Below are positions 7,537-15,856 of a DNA stretch of 64,000 nt, piece after piece. This DNA is from Amycolatopsis bartoniae. Lineage in GTDB: Bacteria; Actinomycetota; Actinomycetes; Mycobacteriales; Pseudonocardiaceae. The position numbers and the translations under genes were made by a program. The stretch is from assembly GCF_014191255.1 (NCBI RefSeq), contig NZ_JACHWH010000015.1, forward strand, positions 43,516 through 107,515, given 5' to 3'. A model generated the notes under the pieces. That model did not search any database. It saw only the letters and a program-made list of their open reading frames with translations, and was not told the origin of the DNA. The first letter of the stretch is position 1; each line of letters begins with the position of its first letter.

Positions 7537-8534
7537 ATCTGGAATACGACGACCTGGAGCGGCAGCTCGCCCAGTCCGTCCGCGAGTTCTGCGACGACCG
7601 CTTCGACCGTGGCACGCTGCGCAAGTTCGCCGACGGCGGCGAGCGGCCGTCGAAGGCCTTCTGGAAGCAGGCCGCCGATCAGGGCTGGTTCTCCCTGCGA
7701 GTGCCCGAGGAAGCCGGTGGCGCGGGCCTGTCGATGGTGCACGCGAGTCTGCTGTTCCTCGAGATCGGGCGTGCGCTGGTCACGGGCCCGCTGCTGTGGA
7801 CCCACCTGGCGGCCACCCACTTGCGGGAGGACAAGTACGCGGGCGCCGCGGATGGGACGCTCGTCGTCGCGGGTGCCGTGCGCGTCGAAGGACGCCCGCT
7901 GCTGGTCGAAGACCTCGACGTGGCCGACGTGGTTCTCGTGGTGGCAGGCGACGAGGTCGTGGCCGCGCCCGCCGCGCAGCTGAAAGCCAAGCCGCGCAAG
8001 AGTTTCGACCCGACGCGGACGCTGTCCGAGATCACCGGTCTCGGCACCGCGGAAAGGGCGGGCGGCCCGGAGCTGGCCCGCGCACTGCGGCTGGAGGGCG
8101 CGGGCCTGACCGCGGCGGCCGCCGCCGGGGGAGCGGCCGCCGTCACCGGGCTCGCCGTCGAGCACGCCAAGGCACGCACGCAGTTCGGCAGGCCCCTCGG
8201 CAGTTTCCAAGCGGTCAAGCACCTGTGCGCGGAGATGTCGGTCGCGGCGCACGCCGCGGAGTCCTCCGCGCTGTGGGCCGCTTTGCACGCGGCCGAGAAC
8301 GGGCTCGAGTCCTCCGCGCAGGAGATCCACATGGCGTGGCTCGTCGCCACGAAGCGGTTCCTCGCGAACTCGCGCACGGCGGTCCAGGTGTTCGGCGCGC
8401 TCGGCTACACGTGGGAGGCCGACGTGCACCTCTACCTCAAGCGCGCGCACGCGCTGAGCACCTCGTTCGGCTCCGCCCCGCAAGTCGCGCTCGGGATCGG
8501 CCAGTCGCTGCTGGCGGCAGGGGGGACGGCGTGA
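7533..8534 (+). CDS. Acyl-CoA dehydrogenase, beta-type partner subunit
   Basis: A 333-residue acyl-CoA dehydrogenase homologue that lacks the SEPEAGSD signature of the neighbouring subunit but keeps the C-terminal helical domain (KARTQFGRPLGSFQAVKH and a FGALGYTWEADVHLYLKR flavin-contact region). This division matches known alpha2beta2 enzymes in which each subunit supplies only part of the FAD site. The GTG start at 7533 overlaps the alpha gene by 4 bp, which suggests translational coupling and 1:1 production. The next SDR start overlaps its stop by another 4 bp. The substrate is inferred only as a bulky acyl-CoA. Confidence 0.9.
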   Translation: MNLEYDDLERQLAQSVREFCDDRFDRGTLRKFADGGERPSKAFWKQAADQGWFSLRVPEEAGGAGLSMVHASLLFLEIGRALVTGPLLWTHLAATHLREDKYAGAADGTLVVAGAVRVEGRPLLVEDLDVADVVLVVAGDEVVAAPAAQLKAKPRKSFDPTRTLSEITGLGTAERAGGPELARALRLEGAGLTAAAAAGGAAAVTGLAVEHAKARTQFGRPLGSFQAVKHLCAEMSVAAHAAESSALWAALHAAENGLESSAQEIHMAWLVATKRFLANSRTAVQVFGALGYTWEADVHLYLKRAHALSTSFGSAPQVALGIGQSLLAAGGTA

Positions 8535-9328
8535 GCGCGGAGAACCGTCCGGCACTCGTGACCGGGGGAGCGGGCTGGATCGGGAGCGCGCTGTCGCAGG
8601 CACTGGCCGCCGCCGGCCACCCCGTGGCCATCGGGTACTCCTCGGGCGAGCAGCGGGCGGCCGCACTGGCGGAGAAGATCGCCGCCGACGGGGGCGTCGC
8701 GATCCCGGTGGCGTTCGACCTGTCCGGCCGCGACACGATCCGCAGTGGCCTTGCCGAGGTCCGCGAGCGGCTCGGCCAGGTTTCCGTGGTCGTCAACAAC
8801 GCGGGCGTGAACGTCGGCAAGACCGTCGTGCGGCACACGGCCGCCGAGTGGGAGCGGCTGATCCAGGTCAACCTCACCGGCCCGGCGTTCCTGGTCCGCG
8901 AGTGCCTGCCCGCGATGTTCGAGGCCGGCTGGGGCCGCGTGGTCAACATCAGCTCCGCCGCGGGCCAGACGCCGTTCCTCGCGGCGGGCCCCTACGGCGC
9001 GAGCAAGGCCGGGCTGAACATGTTCACCCGTGTCGTCGCGCTGGAGGTCGCCAACAAGGGCGTGACCTCCAACGCCCTGTCTCCCGGTGTCGTGGCCAGC
9101 GACATGCTGACCAGGCACGGCGACGCGATCCTCGACCTGAACGTGCAGGCGCAGTCGCTGAAACGCCCGATCGAGCCCGGCGAGATCGCGGCCGCGCTCG
9201 CGTTTCTCGTCAGTGACGAGGCGGCCGCGGTCAACGGGCACGTCCTTGCGATCGACGGCGGCGGCCCGACGTTCCTGCCGCGGCTGCCGAAGAAACAGGA
9301 CCGCACGGGCGGAAGGAGCGCGCCATGA
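8531..9328 (+). CDS. SDR oxidoreductase (FabG-like 3-oxoacyl reductase family)
   Basis: A 265-residue classical SDR: TGGAGWIGSA cofactor loop, NNAGVN, catalytic Ser in NISSAAG and the catalytic pair in YGASK. It should interconvert a hydroxyl and a ketone with NAD(P)H, probably on a 3-hydroxyacyl-CoA, given the operon. The GTG start at 8531 overlaps the upstream dehydrogenase stop, and the stop overlaps the next ATG. The next gene encodes a related but distinct SDR; both share a C-terminal IDGGGP segment, so a tandem duplication with divergence is likely. Confidence 0.9.
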   Translation: MSAENRPALVTGGAGWIGSALSQALAAAGHPVAIGYSSGEQRAAALAEKIAADGGVAIPVAFDLSGRDTIRSGLAEVRERLGQVSVVVNNAGVNVGKTVVRHTAAEWERLIQVNLTGPAFLVRECLPAMFEAGWGRVVNISSAAGQTPFLAAGPYGASKAGLNMFTRVVALEVANKGVTSNALSPGVVASDMLTRHGDAILDLNVQAQSLKRPIEPGEIAAALAFLVSDEAAAVNGHVLAIDGGGPTFLPRLPKKQDRTGGRSAP

Positions 9329-10119
9329 CCCGCGTCGCACTGGTGACCGGCGGGGCCGGCGGCATCGGGAGCGCGATCACCCGCGCGCTGGCCGCGGACG
9401 GGCTGGCGGTGGCCGTCACGTTCGCCTCGAAACCGGGCCGGGCCGACAAGCTGGTCGACGAGCTGCGCCGCGGAGGCGGGCGGGCCGTCGCCCTCCGCTG
9501 CGACGTCGGTGACGCGGCCTCGGTCGACGAGTGCGTGTCCGCCGTGGAGTCCGAGCTGGGGGCGCCACAGGTGCTCGTGAACAACGCGGGCGTCCGCGCG
9601 GTGGGCGCGAGCCACCGCTTCACCGACGAGGACTGGGACGCGAGCATCGCGACGAACCTCACCGGTGTCTTCGCGATGACCACGCGGCTGCTTCCCGCCA
9701 TGGCGTCCAGTGGCTGGGGCCGCGTCATCAGCATCAGCTCACCCGCGGGGGCGATCCCGATGCCGGGCTCGGCCCTCTACGGCGTGAGCAAGGCCGGGGT
9801 GAACCAGCTGTCCCGGGTGCTCGCCCAGGAGGTCGCGCCCGACGGAGTCACCGTCAACGTCGTGGCTCCCGGGATCGTCCTCACCGACATGACGTCCGGG
9901 ATGGGTGAGCACCTGCAGAACAGCATGTCGGCCCAGTCCAACCCCCGGACGGTCGAACCGGAGGAGGTCGCCGCCGTCGTGGCGTTCCTCGCCCGGGACG
10001 AGGCCGCCATGGTCAACGGACAGGTCATCGCCGTCGACGGCGGCGGCCCGCTCGCCGTTCCCAGGCCACGACCGCGCAAGGCGCGTCAATCAGCCACATC
10101 CGAAGGAAAGCGGGGATGA
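9325..10119 (+). CDS. SDR oxidoreductase (FabG-like), tandem with the upstream SDR
   Basis: A 264-residue SDR with TGGAGGIGSAI, NNAGVRA, catalytic SISSPAG and YGVSKAG. It resembles the preceding gene along its whole length and ends with the same AIDGGGP-type loop plus a basic tail. The ATG at 9325 overlaps the upstream TGA (ATGA). The two tandem SDRs may act on different stereoisomers or on successive alcohols in the pathway; that is inference. No individual promoter is visible. Confidence 0.9.
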   Translation: MTRVALVTGGAGGIGSAITRALAADGLAVAVTFASKPGRADKLVDELRRGGGRAVALRCDVGDAASVDECVSAVESELGAPQVLVNNAGVRAVGASHRFTDEDWDASIATNLTGVFAMTTRLLPAMASSGWGRVISISSPAGAIPMPGSALYGVSKAGVNQLSRVLAQEVAPDGVTVNVVAPGIVLTDMTSGMGEHLQNSMSAQSNPRTVEPEEVAAVVAFLARDEAAMVNGQVIAVDGGGPLAVPRPRPRKARQSATSEGKRG

Positions 10120-11558
10120 GCGTGTACGAAGAACCCGACCTGTTCGTCGACGGCCGGTGGGTACCGGCGACGGGTGGCGCCATCACGGTCGAGAATCCGG
10201 CGACCGAGGAGCGGATCGGTACTGTCGGCGGTGCGAGCGAGTCCGATATGGACACCGCGGTTTCCGCCGCTCGCAAGGCTTTCGACGACGGCCCGTGGCC
10301 GCGCATGGCGCCCCGCGAGCGCAGCGCCGCCCTGTTCCGGCTGGCCGACGCGCTCGGCCGCAGGCGCGATGAGATCACGGAGCGGCTGGTCACCGACGTC
10401 GGCACGCCGGTGTCGCTGACCCGAGGCCTGCAGCTCGCGCGCCCACTGGAGCACTGGCGCTACCTGGCGGAGATGGCCGGCCGCCGCGACGACGAGCCGG
10501 TTCCCCCGGTCCCCGTCACGAACGTCCCCGGTGTGGTCGTCCGCGAGCCGGTGGGCGTGGTGGCCGGCTTGTGCGCCTACAACTTCCCGTTCCTCATCGC
10601 GACGTGGAAGCTCGGCGCCGCACTCGCCGCGGGCTGCACAGTCGTCTACAAGCCGAACGAGATCGCGCCGCTCATCTCGTACGAACTGGCTCGTGCCGCG
10701 GAAGAGGCCGAGCTGCCACCGGGGGTGCTCAACCTCGTCGTCGGTGACGGGCCGCACATCGGGGCGGGCCTCGTCGCCCACCACGGCGTGGACGCCGTGT
10801 CGTTCACCGGCTCGGTGCCGGTCGGCCGCTCGGTGCTGCGGGCCGGCGCGGCGAGCTTCAAGCGTGTCGTGCTGGAGCTGGGCGGCAAGTCGCCCGCCAT
10901 CGTTCTCGACGACGCGAACATCGACGGCATCGTGCCCGCCCTCGTGGGTGGCTTCGTGGTCAACGCGGGCCAGTCCTGCGGCGCGACCACCCGCATCATC
11001 GTCGCCGAGTCGCGGTACGACGAAGTGGTCGACAAGGTCTCGGCCGCGGTGGAGGCGACGGTCGTCGGCGACCCCGCGGATCCCAAGACCCAGGTGGGCC
11101 CGCTGATCAGCGCCGCACAGCGCGAACGGGTCGAGGCGCACCTGGCGACGGCGGATGACGACGGCGCGAAGGTCGTCGTCGGCGGTGCGCGCCACCCCGG
11201 GTTCGGCCGCGGCTACTACTTCCAGCCGACCGTCGTGCTCGCCGACAACAAGGCCCACCTCGCGCAGGAGGAGATCTTCGGCCCGGTCGTCACCATCATC
11301 AAGGCCAAGGACGACGACGACGCCGTCGCGATCGCCAACGACTCCCGCTTCGGCCTCGCCGGCGTGGTGTACGGGCGCAAGCGCGCCCGTGCGATGGGGG
11401 TCGCCCGCAGGATCCGGGCCGGCAACGTCGGCGTGAACACCGGCGTCTTCAACCAGGCCGCGCCGATCGGCGGGTACAAGGAGAGCGGGCTCGGCCGGGA
11501 GGGCGGCCCGTGGGGCATCGACGAGTTCTGCGAGCTCAAGCTCCTGTCGTGGAACTGA
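10116..11558 (+). CDS. NAD(P)-dependent aldehyde dehydrogenase
   Basis: A 480-residue full-length aldehyde dehydrogenase. It has the cofactor segment AYNFPFLIATWKLG, the FTGSVPVG loop, the general base Glu in LELGGKSP, the catalytic Cys in NAGQSCGATT, and the late EEIFGPVV and PIGGYKESGLGREGG motifs. It should oxidise an aldehyde to a carboxylic acid, supplying a substrate for the CoA ligases. The ATG at 10116 overlaps the upstream SDR by 4 bp. It is related to the partial dehydrogenase at 1-502 but is clearly a different gene. Confidence 0.95.
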   Translation: MSVYEEPDLFVDGRWVPATGGAITVENPATEERIGTVGGASESDMDTAVSAARKAFDDGPWPRMAPRERSAALFRLADALGRRRDEITERLVTDVGTPVSLTRGLQLARPLEHWRYLAEMAGRRDDEPVPPVPVTNVPGVVVREPVGVVAGLCAYNFPFLIATWKLGAALAAGCTVVYKPNEIAPLISYELARAAEEAELPPGVLNLVVGDGPHIGAGLVAHHGVDAVSFTGSVPVGRSVLRAGAASFKRVVLELGGKSPAIVLDDANIDGIVPALVGGFVVNAGQSCGATTRIIVAESRYDEVVDKVSAAVEATVVGDPADPKTQVGPLISAAQRERVEAHLATADDDGAKVVVGGARHPGFGRGYYFQPTVVLADNKAHLAQEEIFGPVVTIIKAKDDDDAVAIANDSRFGLAGVVYGRKRARAMGVARRIRAGNVGVNTGVFNQAAPIGGYKESGLGREGGPWGIDEFCELKLLSWN

Positions 11559-11566
11559 GGCATCCG

Positions 11567-12343
11567 ATGGGCACAGACAAGGTCCTCCGCACCGAGCGCG
11601 ACCACATCACGGTGCTGACGATCAACCGGCCCGAGGTCCGCAACGCCGTCGACGTCGAGACGGCACGGACGCTCAACGACCACTTCGACGAGCTGGAGCA
11701 GGACCCGTCGGTCCGCGCGGTCGTGCTGACCGGTGCGGGCGGCAAGTCCTTCTGCGCCGGGATGGACGTGCGGGCCGCCGCGAGCGAAGGCTCCGACGGG
11801 CACCTGAAGATCTCCGGCGGATTCGCCGGGATCACCCGGCGCGACTTCCCGAAGCCGCTGATCGCCGCGGTGAACGGCACCGCGCTGGGCGGCGGGTTCG
11901 AGGTCGTGCTCGCGTGCGATCTCGTCGTCGCCGCCGAGCACGCGATGTTCGGGCTGCCGGAGGTCCGCCTCGGCAGGCTCGCCGGTGGCGGCGGGCTGCT
12001 CCGGCTGGCCCGGCTGATCCCCGCTCCGCTGGCGCTGCAGATGGCGATGACCGCGGAGCCGGTCGGCGCCCGGCGGGCGTACGAACTGGGCCTGGTGAAC
12101 GCGGTCGTCCCGGCGGACGACCTGCTCACCGAGGCGACCGGGCTCGCCGCGAAGATCGCCCGCCAGGCGCCGCTCGCGGTCGCCGGCTCGAAGCGGGTCA
12201 TCAAGGAGACCGCCGACCTCCCGCTGCGGGACGCGTGGCGGCTCAACCACGAGATCGCGCGCGAGGTGCGTGACTCGAAGGACGCGGCGGAGGGTCTGCG
12301 GGCCTTCTCCGAGCGTCGCGACCCGGTGTGGACGAACTCGTAA
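11567..12343 (+). CDS. Enoyl-CoA hydratase
   Basis: A 258-residue crotonase with both oxyanion-hole loops (GKSFCAGMDV and NGTALGGGFE) and the acidic residue in FGLPEVRLG expected for hydration. It should add water across a 2-enoyl-CoA produced by the acyl-CoA dehydrogenase pair upstream. The ATG at 11567 is 9 bp after the aldehyde dehydrogenase stop with a GGAAC-GAGG site overlapping it; a longer frame that begins inside the upstream gene is not needed. It belongs to the same plus-strand operon. Confidence 0.92.
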   Translation: MGTDKVLRTERDHITVLTINRPEVRNAVDVETARTLNDHFDELEQDPSVRAVVLTGAGGKSFCAGMDVRAAASEGSDGHLKISGGFAGITRRDFPKPLIAAVNGTALGGGFEVVLACDLVVAAEHAMFGLPEVRLGRLAGGGGLLRLARLIPAPLALQMAMTAEPVGARRAYELGLVNAVVPADDLLTEATGLAAKIARQAPLAVAGSKRVIKETADLPLRDAWRLNHEIAREVRDSKDAAEGLRAFSERRDPVWTNS

Positions 12344-12361
12344 CGCGGTGGAGGGCCGGGT

Positions 12362-12850
12362 ATGAACAGTGGTGTCGAGGATACTGGAGAGCTGACCGCG
12401 CCTCGGGAGTGGCAGTACTGCTCGGGGTGCAGGCCGCAGGGCGCCTGCCGCGTCGGGCTGGTGCGCTGGCTGGAGGAGGACGGCTCGGTGAGCGGCCGGA
12501 TCACCTTCGCCAAGGACGTCGAAGGCGGCCCGGGTGTGATCCACGGCGGGTACGCCGCGGTCGTGTTCGACGAGCTGCTGGGCACCGCCACCACCGGCCC
12601 CGCCGGCGTACCGGTCGCGGTCACCAAATCGCTCACGGTGCACTACCGCAGGCCCATCCCCATCGAGCAGCCCATCGTGCTGCGGGCCTGGCGCGTGCGC
12701 ACCCTCGGCCGGGACATGCTCATCGACGGCGAGATGCGGCTGGCGTCGAGTGGCGCGCTGCTCGCGACGGCGGAGTCGGTGTTCACCGCGGTGACCGACC
12801 GGCATTTCCAGCGTCACCAGGAATGGCTCGCTCAGCAGCGGCCCGCATAA
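12362..12850 (+). CDS. PaaI-like hotdog-fold thioesterase
   Basis: A 162-residue hotdog protein. The segment GGPGVIHGGYAAVVFDELLG is the PaaI-type motif with HGG and the acidic residue of the central helix, followed by a typical VHYRRPIPI strand. Such enzymes hydrolyse acyl-CoA esters and often relieve CoA trapping in catabolic operons. An N-terminal CSGCRPQGACRVG segment carries three cysteines and could bind metal or simply be a variant loop. It starts 18 bp after the hydratase and is the last gene before a new promoter region at about 12860-12920. Confidence 0.85.
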   Translation: MNSGVEDTGELTAPREWQYCSGCRPQGACRVGLVRWLEEDGSVSGRITFAKDVEGGPGVIHGGYAAVVFDELLGTATTGPAGVPVAVTKSLTVHYRRPIPIEQPIVLRAWRVRTLGRDMLIDGEMRLASSGALLATAESVFTAVTDRHFQRHQEWLAQQRPA

Positions 12851-12883
12851 ACGGTGTACTGCCGCGAATTCGATGACGTAATG

Positions 12884-12890
12884 TACAGTG
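12884..12890. promoter_or_regulatory. TACAGTG element upstream of the amidohydrolase
   Basis: ATGTACAGTGAGAAT in the 70-bp gap between the thioesterase and the amidohydrolase resembles CTGTACAGTGTGTG at 27708 and the TACGGTGATT pair at 2177 and 5482. It may be a common operator half-site or a promoter element of the catabolic regulon. The assignment is tentative. Confidence 0.3.
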
Positions 12891-12921
12891 AGAATACGAC
12901 TCGTTACAAGGGAGGGCCGAA

Positions 12922-14061
12922 ATGCCGCTGCAGCCCCACATGAAGATGCTCTCGACGGACGATCACCTCATCGAGCATCCCCGGGTCTGGCAGGACCGGC
13001 TGCCGGAGAAGTACAAGGAGATGGGTCCCCGCGTCGTGGAGGAACCCAGCTCCTCGGGTAAGCCCAAGCAGGTGTGGCACTACGCGAACCAGCGCTACCC
13101 CTCGCTGGGCCTGAACGCCGTGGCGGGCAAGGCACCGGAGGACTGGGGCGTCGACCCGGTACGCTTCGACGAGATGATCCCCGGGTGCTACGACCCGAAG
13201 GCCCGCCTGGTGGACATGGACCTCGACGGGGTGTGGGCCCAGCTGTGCTTCCCGTCGCTGCCCGGCTTCTCCGGGACGATGTTCCTGCGGCGCGGTGACG
13301 ACGGTCTCCGTGAGGCCTGCATCCAGGCCTACAACGACTTCGTGCTCGACGAGTGGTGCGCCACGGACCCGAGCCGCTACATCCCGGCGGTCATTCTCCC
13401 GCTGTGGGACATCGAGAAGTCGGTCGCCGAGGTGCAGCGGACCGTCGCGAAGGGCGCGAAGGCCATCTGTTTCACCGAGAACCCGGTCCCGCGCGGGCTC
13501 CCGTCGTTCCACACCAACCACTGGGACCGCCTCTTCGCCGCCGTGCAGGAGGCCGACACGCCGCTGGTCGTGCACTTCGGAAGCTCGGGTTCGGCGCCGA
13601 ACACCGCGCCTGAAATGCCGATGGCCACGATGATCACGCTGTTCGGGACCAACTCGATGTCGGCTACGGCAGACCTGCTGTTCAGTCCCACCCTGCACAA
13701 GTTCCCGAAGCTGAAGTTCGGGCTGTCGGAGGGCGGCATCGGCTGGATCCCGTACATCCTCGAGCGCGCCGACGCGACGTGGAAGAAGCACCGCTTCTAC
13801 CAGAACATCAACCAGGACGTGCTGCCGTCGGACTTGTTCCGCAGGCACTTCCACGGTTGCTTCATCGAGGACGACTTCGGTCTGGAGAACCGCGACGCGA
13901 TCGGTGTCGACCTGATCACGTGGGAGTCGGACTACCCGCACTCGGACTCGAACTGGCCCAACAGCCGCAAGCTGGCCGAGGAGCAGTTCAAGAACGTCCC
14001 CGACGAGGACACCCACAAGATCGTGGAGCTGAACGTGCGGCGGCTCTACAACTTCTACTGA
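12922..14061 (+). CDS. Amidohydrolase-fold (Amidohydro_2, ACMSD-like) enzyme
   Basis: A 379-residue TIM-barrel metal hydrolase or decarboxylase. The N-terminal STDDHLIEHP is the first metal-ligand strand in this actinobacterial subfamily, VVHFGSSG contains a further His, and the late WESDYPHSDSNWPNS carries the catalytic Asp. Members include decarboxylases and lactone or C-C hydrolases, so either role is possible. It begins after its own short promoter region and has an AGGGAGG ribosome site upstream of ATG 12922. It is followed by remnants rather than by a pathway gene. The family call is firm and the reaction is not. Confidence 0.9.
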   Translation: MPLQPHMKMLSTDDHLIEHPRVWQDRLPEKYKEMGPRVVEEPSSSGKPKQVWHYANQRYPSLGLNAVAGKAPEDWGVDPVRFDEMIPGCYDPKARLVDMDLDGVWAQLCFPSLPGFSGTMFLRRGDDGLREACIQAYNDFVLDEWCATDPSRYIPAVILPLWDIEKSVAEVQRTVAKGAKAICFTENPVPRGLPSFHTNHWDRLFAAVQEADTPLVVHFGSSGSAPNTAPEMPMATMITLFGTNSMSATADLLFSPTLHKFPKLKFGLSEGGIGWIPYILERADATWKKHRFYQNINQDVLPSDLFRRHFHGCFIEDDFGLENRDAIGVDLITWESDYPHSDSNWPNSRKLAEEQFKNVPDEDTHKIVELNVRRLYNFY

Positions 14062-14235
14062 GCGTGGAGCGGAACTACGCCGAACGGATGAACGACCGGA
14101 CGGGGAAGAAGGACCTCACGATCTTTCACTACTACTACAACCCGTCCGCGGACAGCGCGGCCTTCGCCGCGGTTTCTGGCGGCCGGGATGGGGCGCGATG
14201 CGGGCGACCTGCGGTAGCGGAGGCAAGCAGCAGGA

Positions 14236-14345
14236 TGTCCGAAAACGGCCGACTACGTGGCGATCATCCGCTTGTGGCAGAAGTACGCGCACGCGGTCGA
14301 CACGAAGAACTGGCAGACCGCCGCGGGGTGTTTCCAGGGCGGCAT
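14236..14345 (+). pseudogene. N-terminal remnant of a SnoaL/NTF2-like protein
   Basis: After a short ATG frame (MSENG) the reading shifts, and the next frame reads DYVAIIRLWQKYAHAVDTKN followed by WQTAAGCF. This is the conserved first helix of SnoaL-like polyketide cyclase or ketosteroid-isomerase-fold proteins. It then loses similarity within about 100 bp. It is too short and frameshifted to be functional and resembles the intact gene at 17910. Confidence 0.55.
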
Positions 14346-14384
14346 GGAACTACTGAAGGTTTCCGGGAACAGAAGGGATCTCCC

Positions 14385-14585
14385 GTGGTGGAGCGTAAAG
14401 ATCTGGCCGACTGGGCGGATCAGGACCTGTTGACCCGTGACGAAGCGGGTGAGCGGATCGACGAGGAGATCTCGCTCGCGGAGGAGAAGCTCGCCGGGCT
14501 GGGGCCGGACGGCACCGGGCGGAAAGAGCTGGAGCAGCGGCTGAGCGTGCTGCGTGAGGTCCGCCGGTCCTACTCGGCCGAGTGA
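14385..14585 (+). CDS. Small acidic coiled-coil-like protein, unknown function
   Basis: A 66-residue frame from GTG 14385 with an AAGGGA site about 8 bases upstream; GTG 14388 is an alternative. The product is rich in Glu, Asp, Arg and Leu (DEEISLAEEKLAGLG, then KELEQRLSVLREVRRSY) and looks like a helical hairpin or coiled coil. No membrane segment or known motif was seen. It follows directly on the SnoaL remnant, so it may be the surviving 3' part of a longer gene instead of an independent one. Confidence 0.45.
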   Translation: MVERKDLADWADQDLLTRDEAGERIDEEISLAEEKLAGLGPDGTGRKELEQRLSVLREVRRSYSAE

Positions 14586-14732
14586 TTTCTGAACCATCGT
14601 GAAACCGAGGCGACCTACCGCAGAAGTCTCGCCCAGGGCCGGAGGCGATCGCCGGGTGCGAGGAGCACCTACGTCATCGCCGGTCACACCGCCGCCGGCG
14701 GAGGGTCGTCACGGTCTCGAGCAAGGAGGCAC

Positions 14733-15662
14733 ATGCGTGCTTGGCAGTTCGTGGCGGTAGGAAAGTCGTTGGAGTGCAGGGAAGTTCCGGAGCCTCGTGC
14801 GGGCACGGGCGAGGTCGTGGTCGACGTCAGAGCGGCCGGCCTCTGCCACACCGATGTCGGGACGATGGAAGGCGCGCTCGAAGGACTGCTGGACCACGTG
14901 CCGATGACGATCGGCCACGAGATCGCCGGTGTGATCAGCGAGGTCGGTTCCGGCGTGAGCCAGTGGACCGTGGGCGACAGAGTCGTGATTCCCGCTGTGA
15001 TGGGCGGAGCGGGCTCGGGCCGCGACGGCGGTTTCGCCGGCAAGGTGATCGGCCTGGCGGACGAGCTCGTGGCCATTCCGGACGGTGTGTCGTTCGCCGA
15101 GGCGGCCGCCGCGACGGACGCGGGGATGACCTCGTACAAGGCGGTCCGCGTGGCGGGCGTCGGCGCGGGCACCAAGCTCGGCGTGGTCGGGCTCGGCGGC
15201 CTGGGCATGGTGGGTGCGCGGATCGCGTTGCTCAAGGGCGCCGAGGTGTACGCGGCCGAGCTCAAGGAAGAGGTGTGGGACAAGGCGAAGGCCGTCGGCG
15301 TCACGGCATGCGCGCGCTCGATCACCGAGTTCGCGGACGCCGGTCTCGACGTGATCATCGACTTCGCGGGAGCCGACACCACGAAGGACGCGATCGAAAC
15401 CGTGCGGCCCGGTGGCCGCGTGGTGCAGATCGGGGTCTTCCGTGCCACCGGTGAGCTACCGGTCCTCACGCTGGTGATGAAGGAGGTCGAGCTCCTGGGC
15501 TCCAACTCCGGCACGCACGAGGACGTCACCGGCTACCTCGGGCTGGTCGCCGCGGGCAAGCTCGACGGCGGGCTCGGCACCATTTCGTTCGACGAGATCG
15601 GCGAGGGCATGGATCGGCTCCGCCGGGGCGAAGTGTCCGGCCGGCTCGTCGCACTAGTCTGA
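14733..15662 (+). CDS. Zinc-type alcohol dehydrogenase lacking the structural-zinc lobe
   Basis: A 309-residue medium-chain dehydrogenase. Catalytic-zinc ligands are present in GLCHTDVG and TIGHEIAG, and the nucleotide-binding loop reads GLGGLGMVG. The four-cysteine structural-zinc loop that normally follows is replaced by a short glycine-rich stretch (VMGGAGSGRDGGF), which explains the short length. It should oxidise an alcohol or reduce a ketone or aldehyde with NAD(P). It is a single gene ending in a strong hairpin terminator at 15692-15733. The ATG at 14733 has an AAGGAGG site upstream. Confidence 0.9.
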   Translation: MRAWQFVAVGKSLECREVPEPRAGTGEVVVDVRAAGLCHTDVGTMEGALEGLLDHVPMTIGHEIAGVISEVGSGVSQWTVGDRVVIPAVMGGAGSGRDGGFAGKVIGLADELVAIPDGVSFAEAAAATDAGMTSYKAVRVAGVGAGTKLGVVGLGGLGMVGARIALLKGAEVYAAELKEEVWDKAKAVGVTACARSITEFADAGLDVIIDFAGADTTKDAIETVRPGGRVVQIGVFRATGELPVLTLVMKEVELLGSNSGTHEDVTGYLGLVAAGKLDGGLGTISFDEIGEGMDRLRRGEVSGRLVALV

Positions 15663-15691
15663 AGCCCGGTCCGAAAACCCCTGCTGCGCAG

Positions 15692-15733
15692 GCGAAAGCG
15701 CGGTGCACCTTGCTGGGTGCACCGCGCTTTCGC
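15692..15733 (+). terminator. 18-bp perfect hairpin terminator
   Basis: Positions 15692-15709 pair perfectly with 15716-15733 around a 6-base loop (TTGCTG), 30 bp after the alcohol dehydrogenase stop. The T-tract is weak, as is usual in high-GC actinobacteria. Confidence 0.9.
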
Positions 15734-15811
15734 TTGTCCCTGCTGCTGTCGCCGGGTTGTGACCATTGACACCCTTGAGGCGCTGTGATTAGCGTCATCG
15801 TCGAATCTTGA

Positions 15812-15838
15812 ACAAGTGGTCAATAGATGACGACTTGT
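15812..15838. promoter_or_regulatory. ACAAGT / ACTTGT inverted repeat before an SDR operon
   Basis: ACAAGT at 15812-15817 and ACTTGT at 15833-15838 form an inverted repeat 19 bp before the SDR start codon at 15857. A GTGATTAG element at 15785-15792 upstream matches part of the 2177 motif. This is a candidate operator; the regulator is unknown. Confidence 0.35.
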
Positions 15839-15856
15839 CGTAAGAAATGAGGAACG

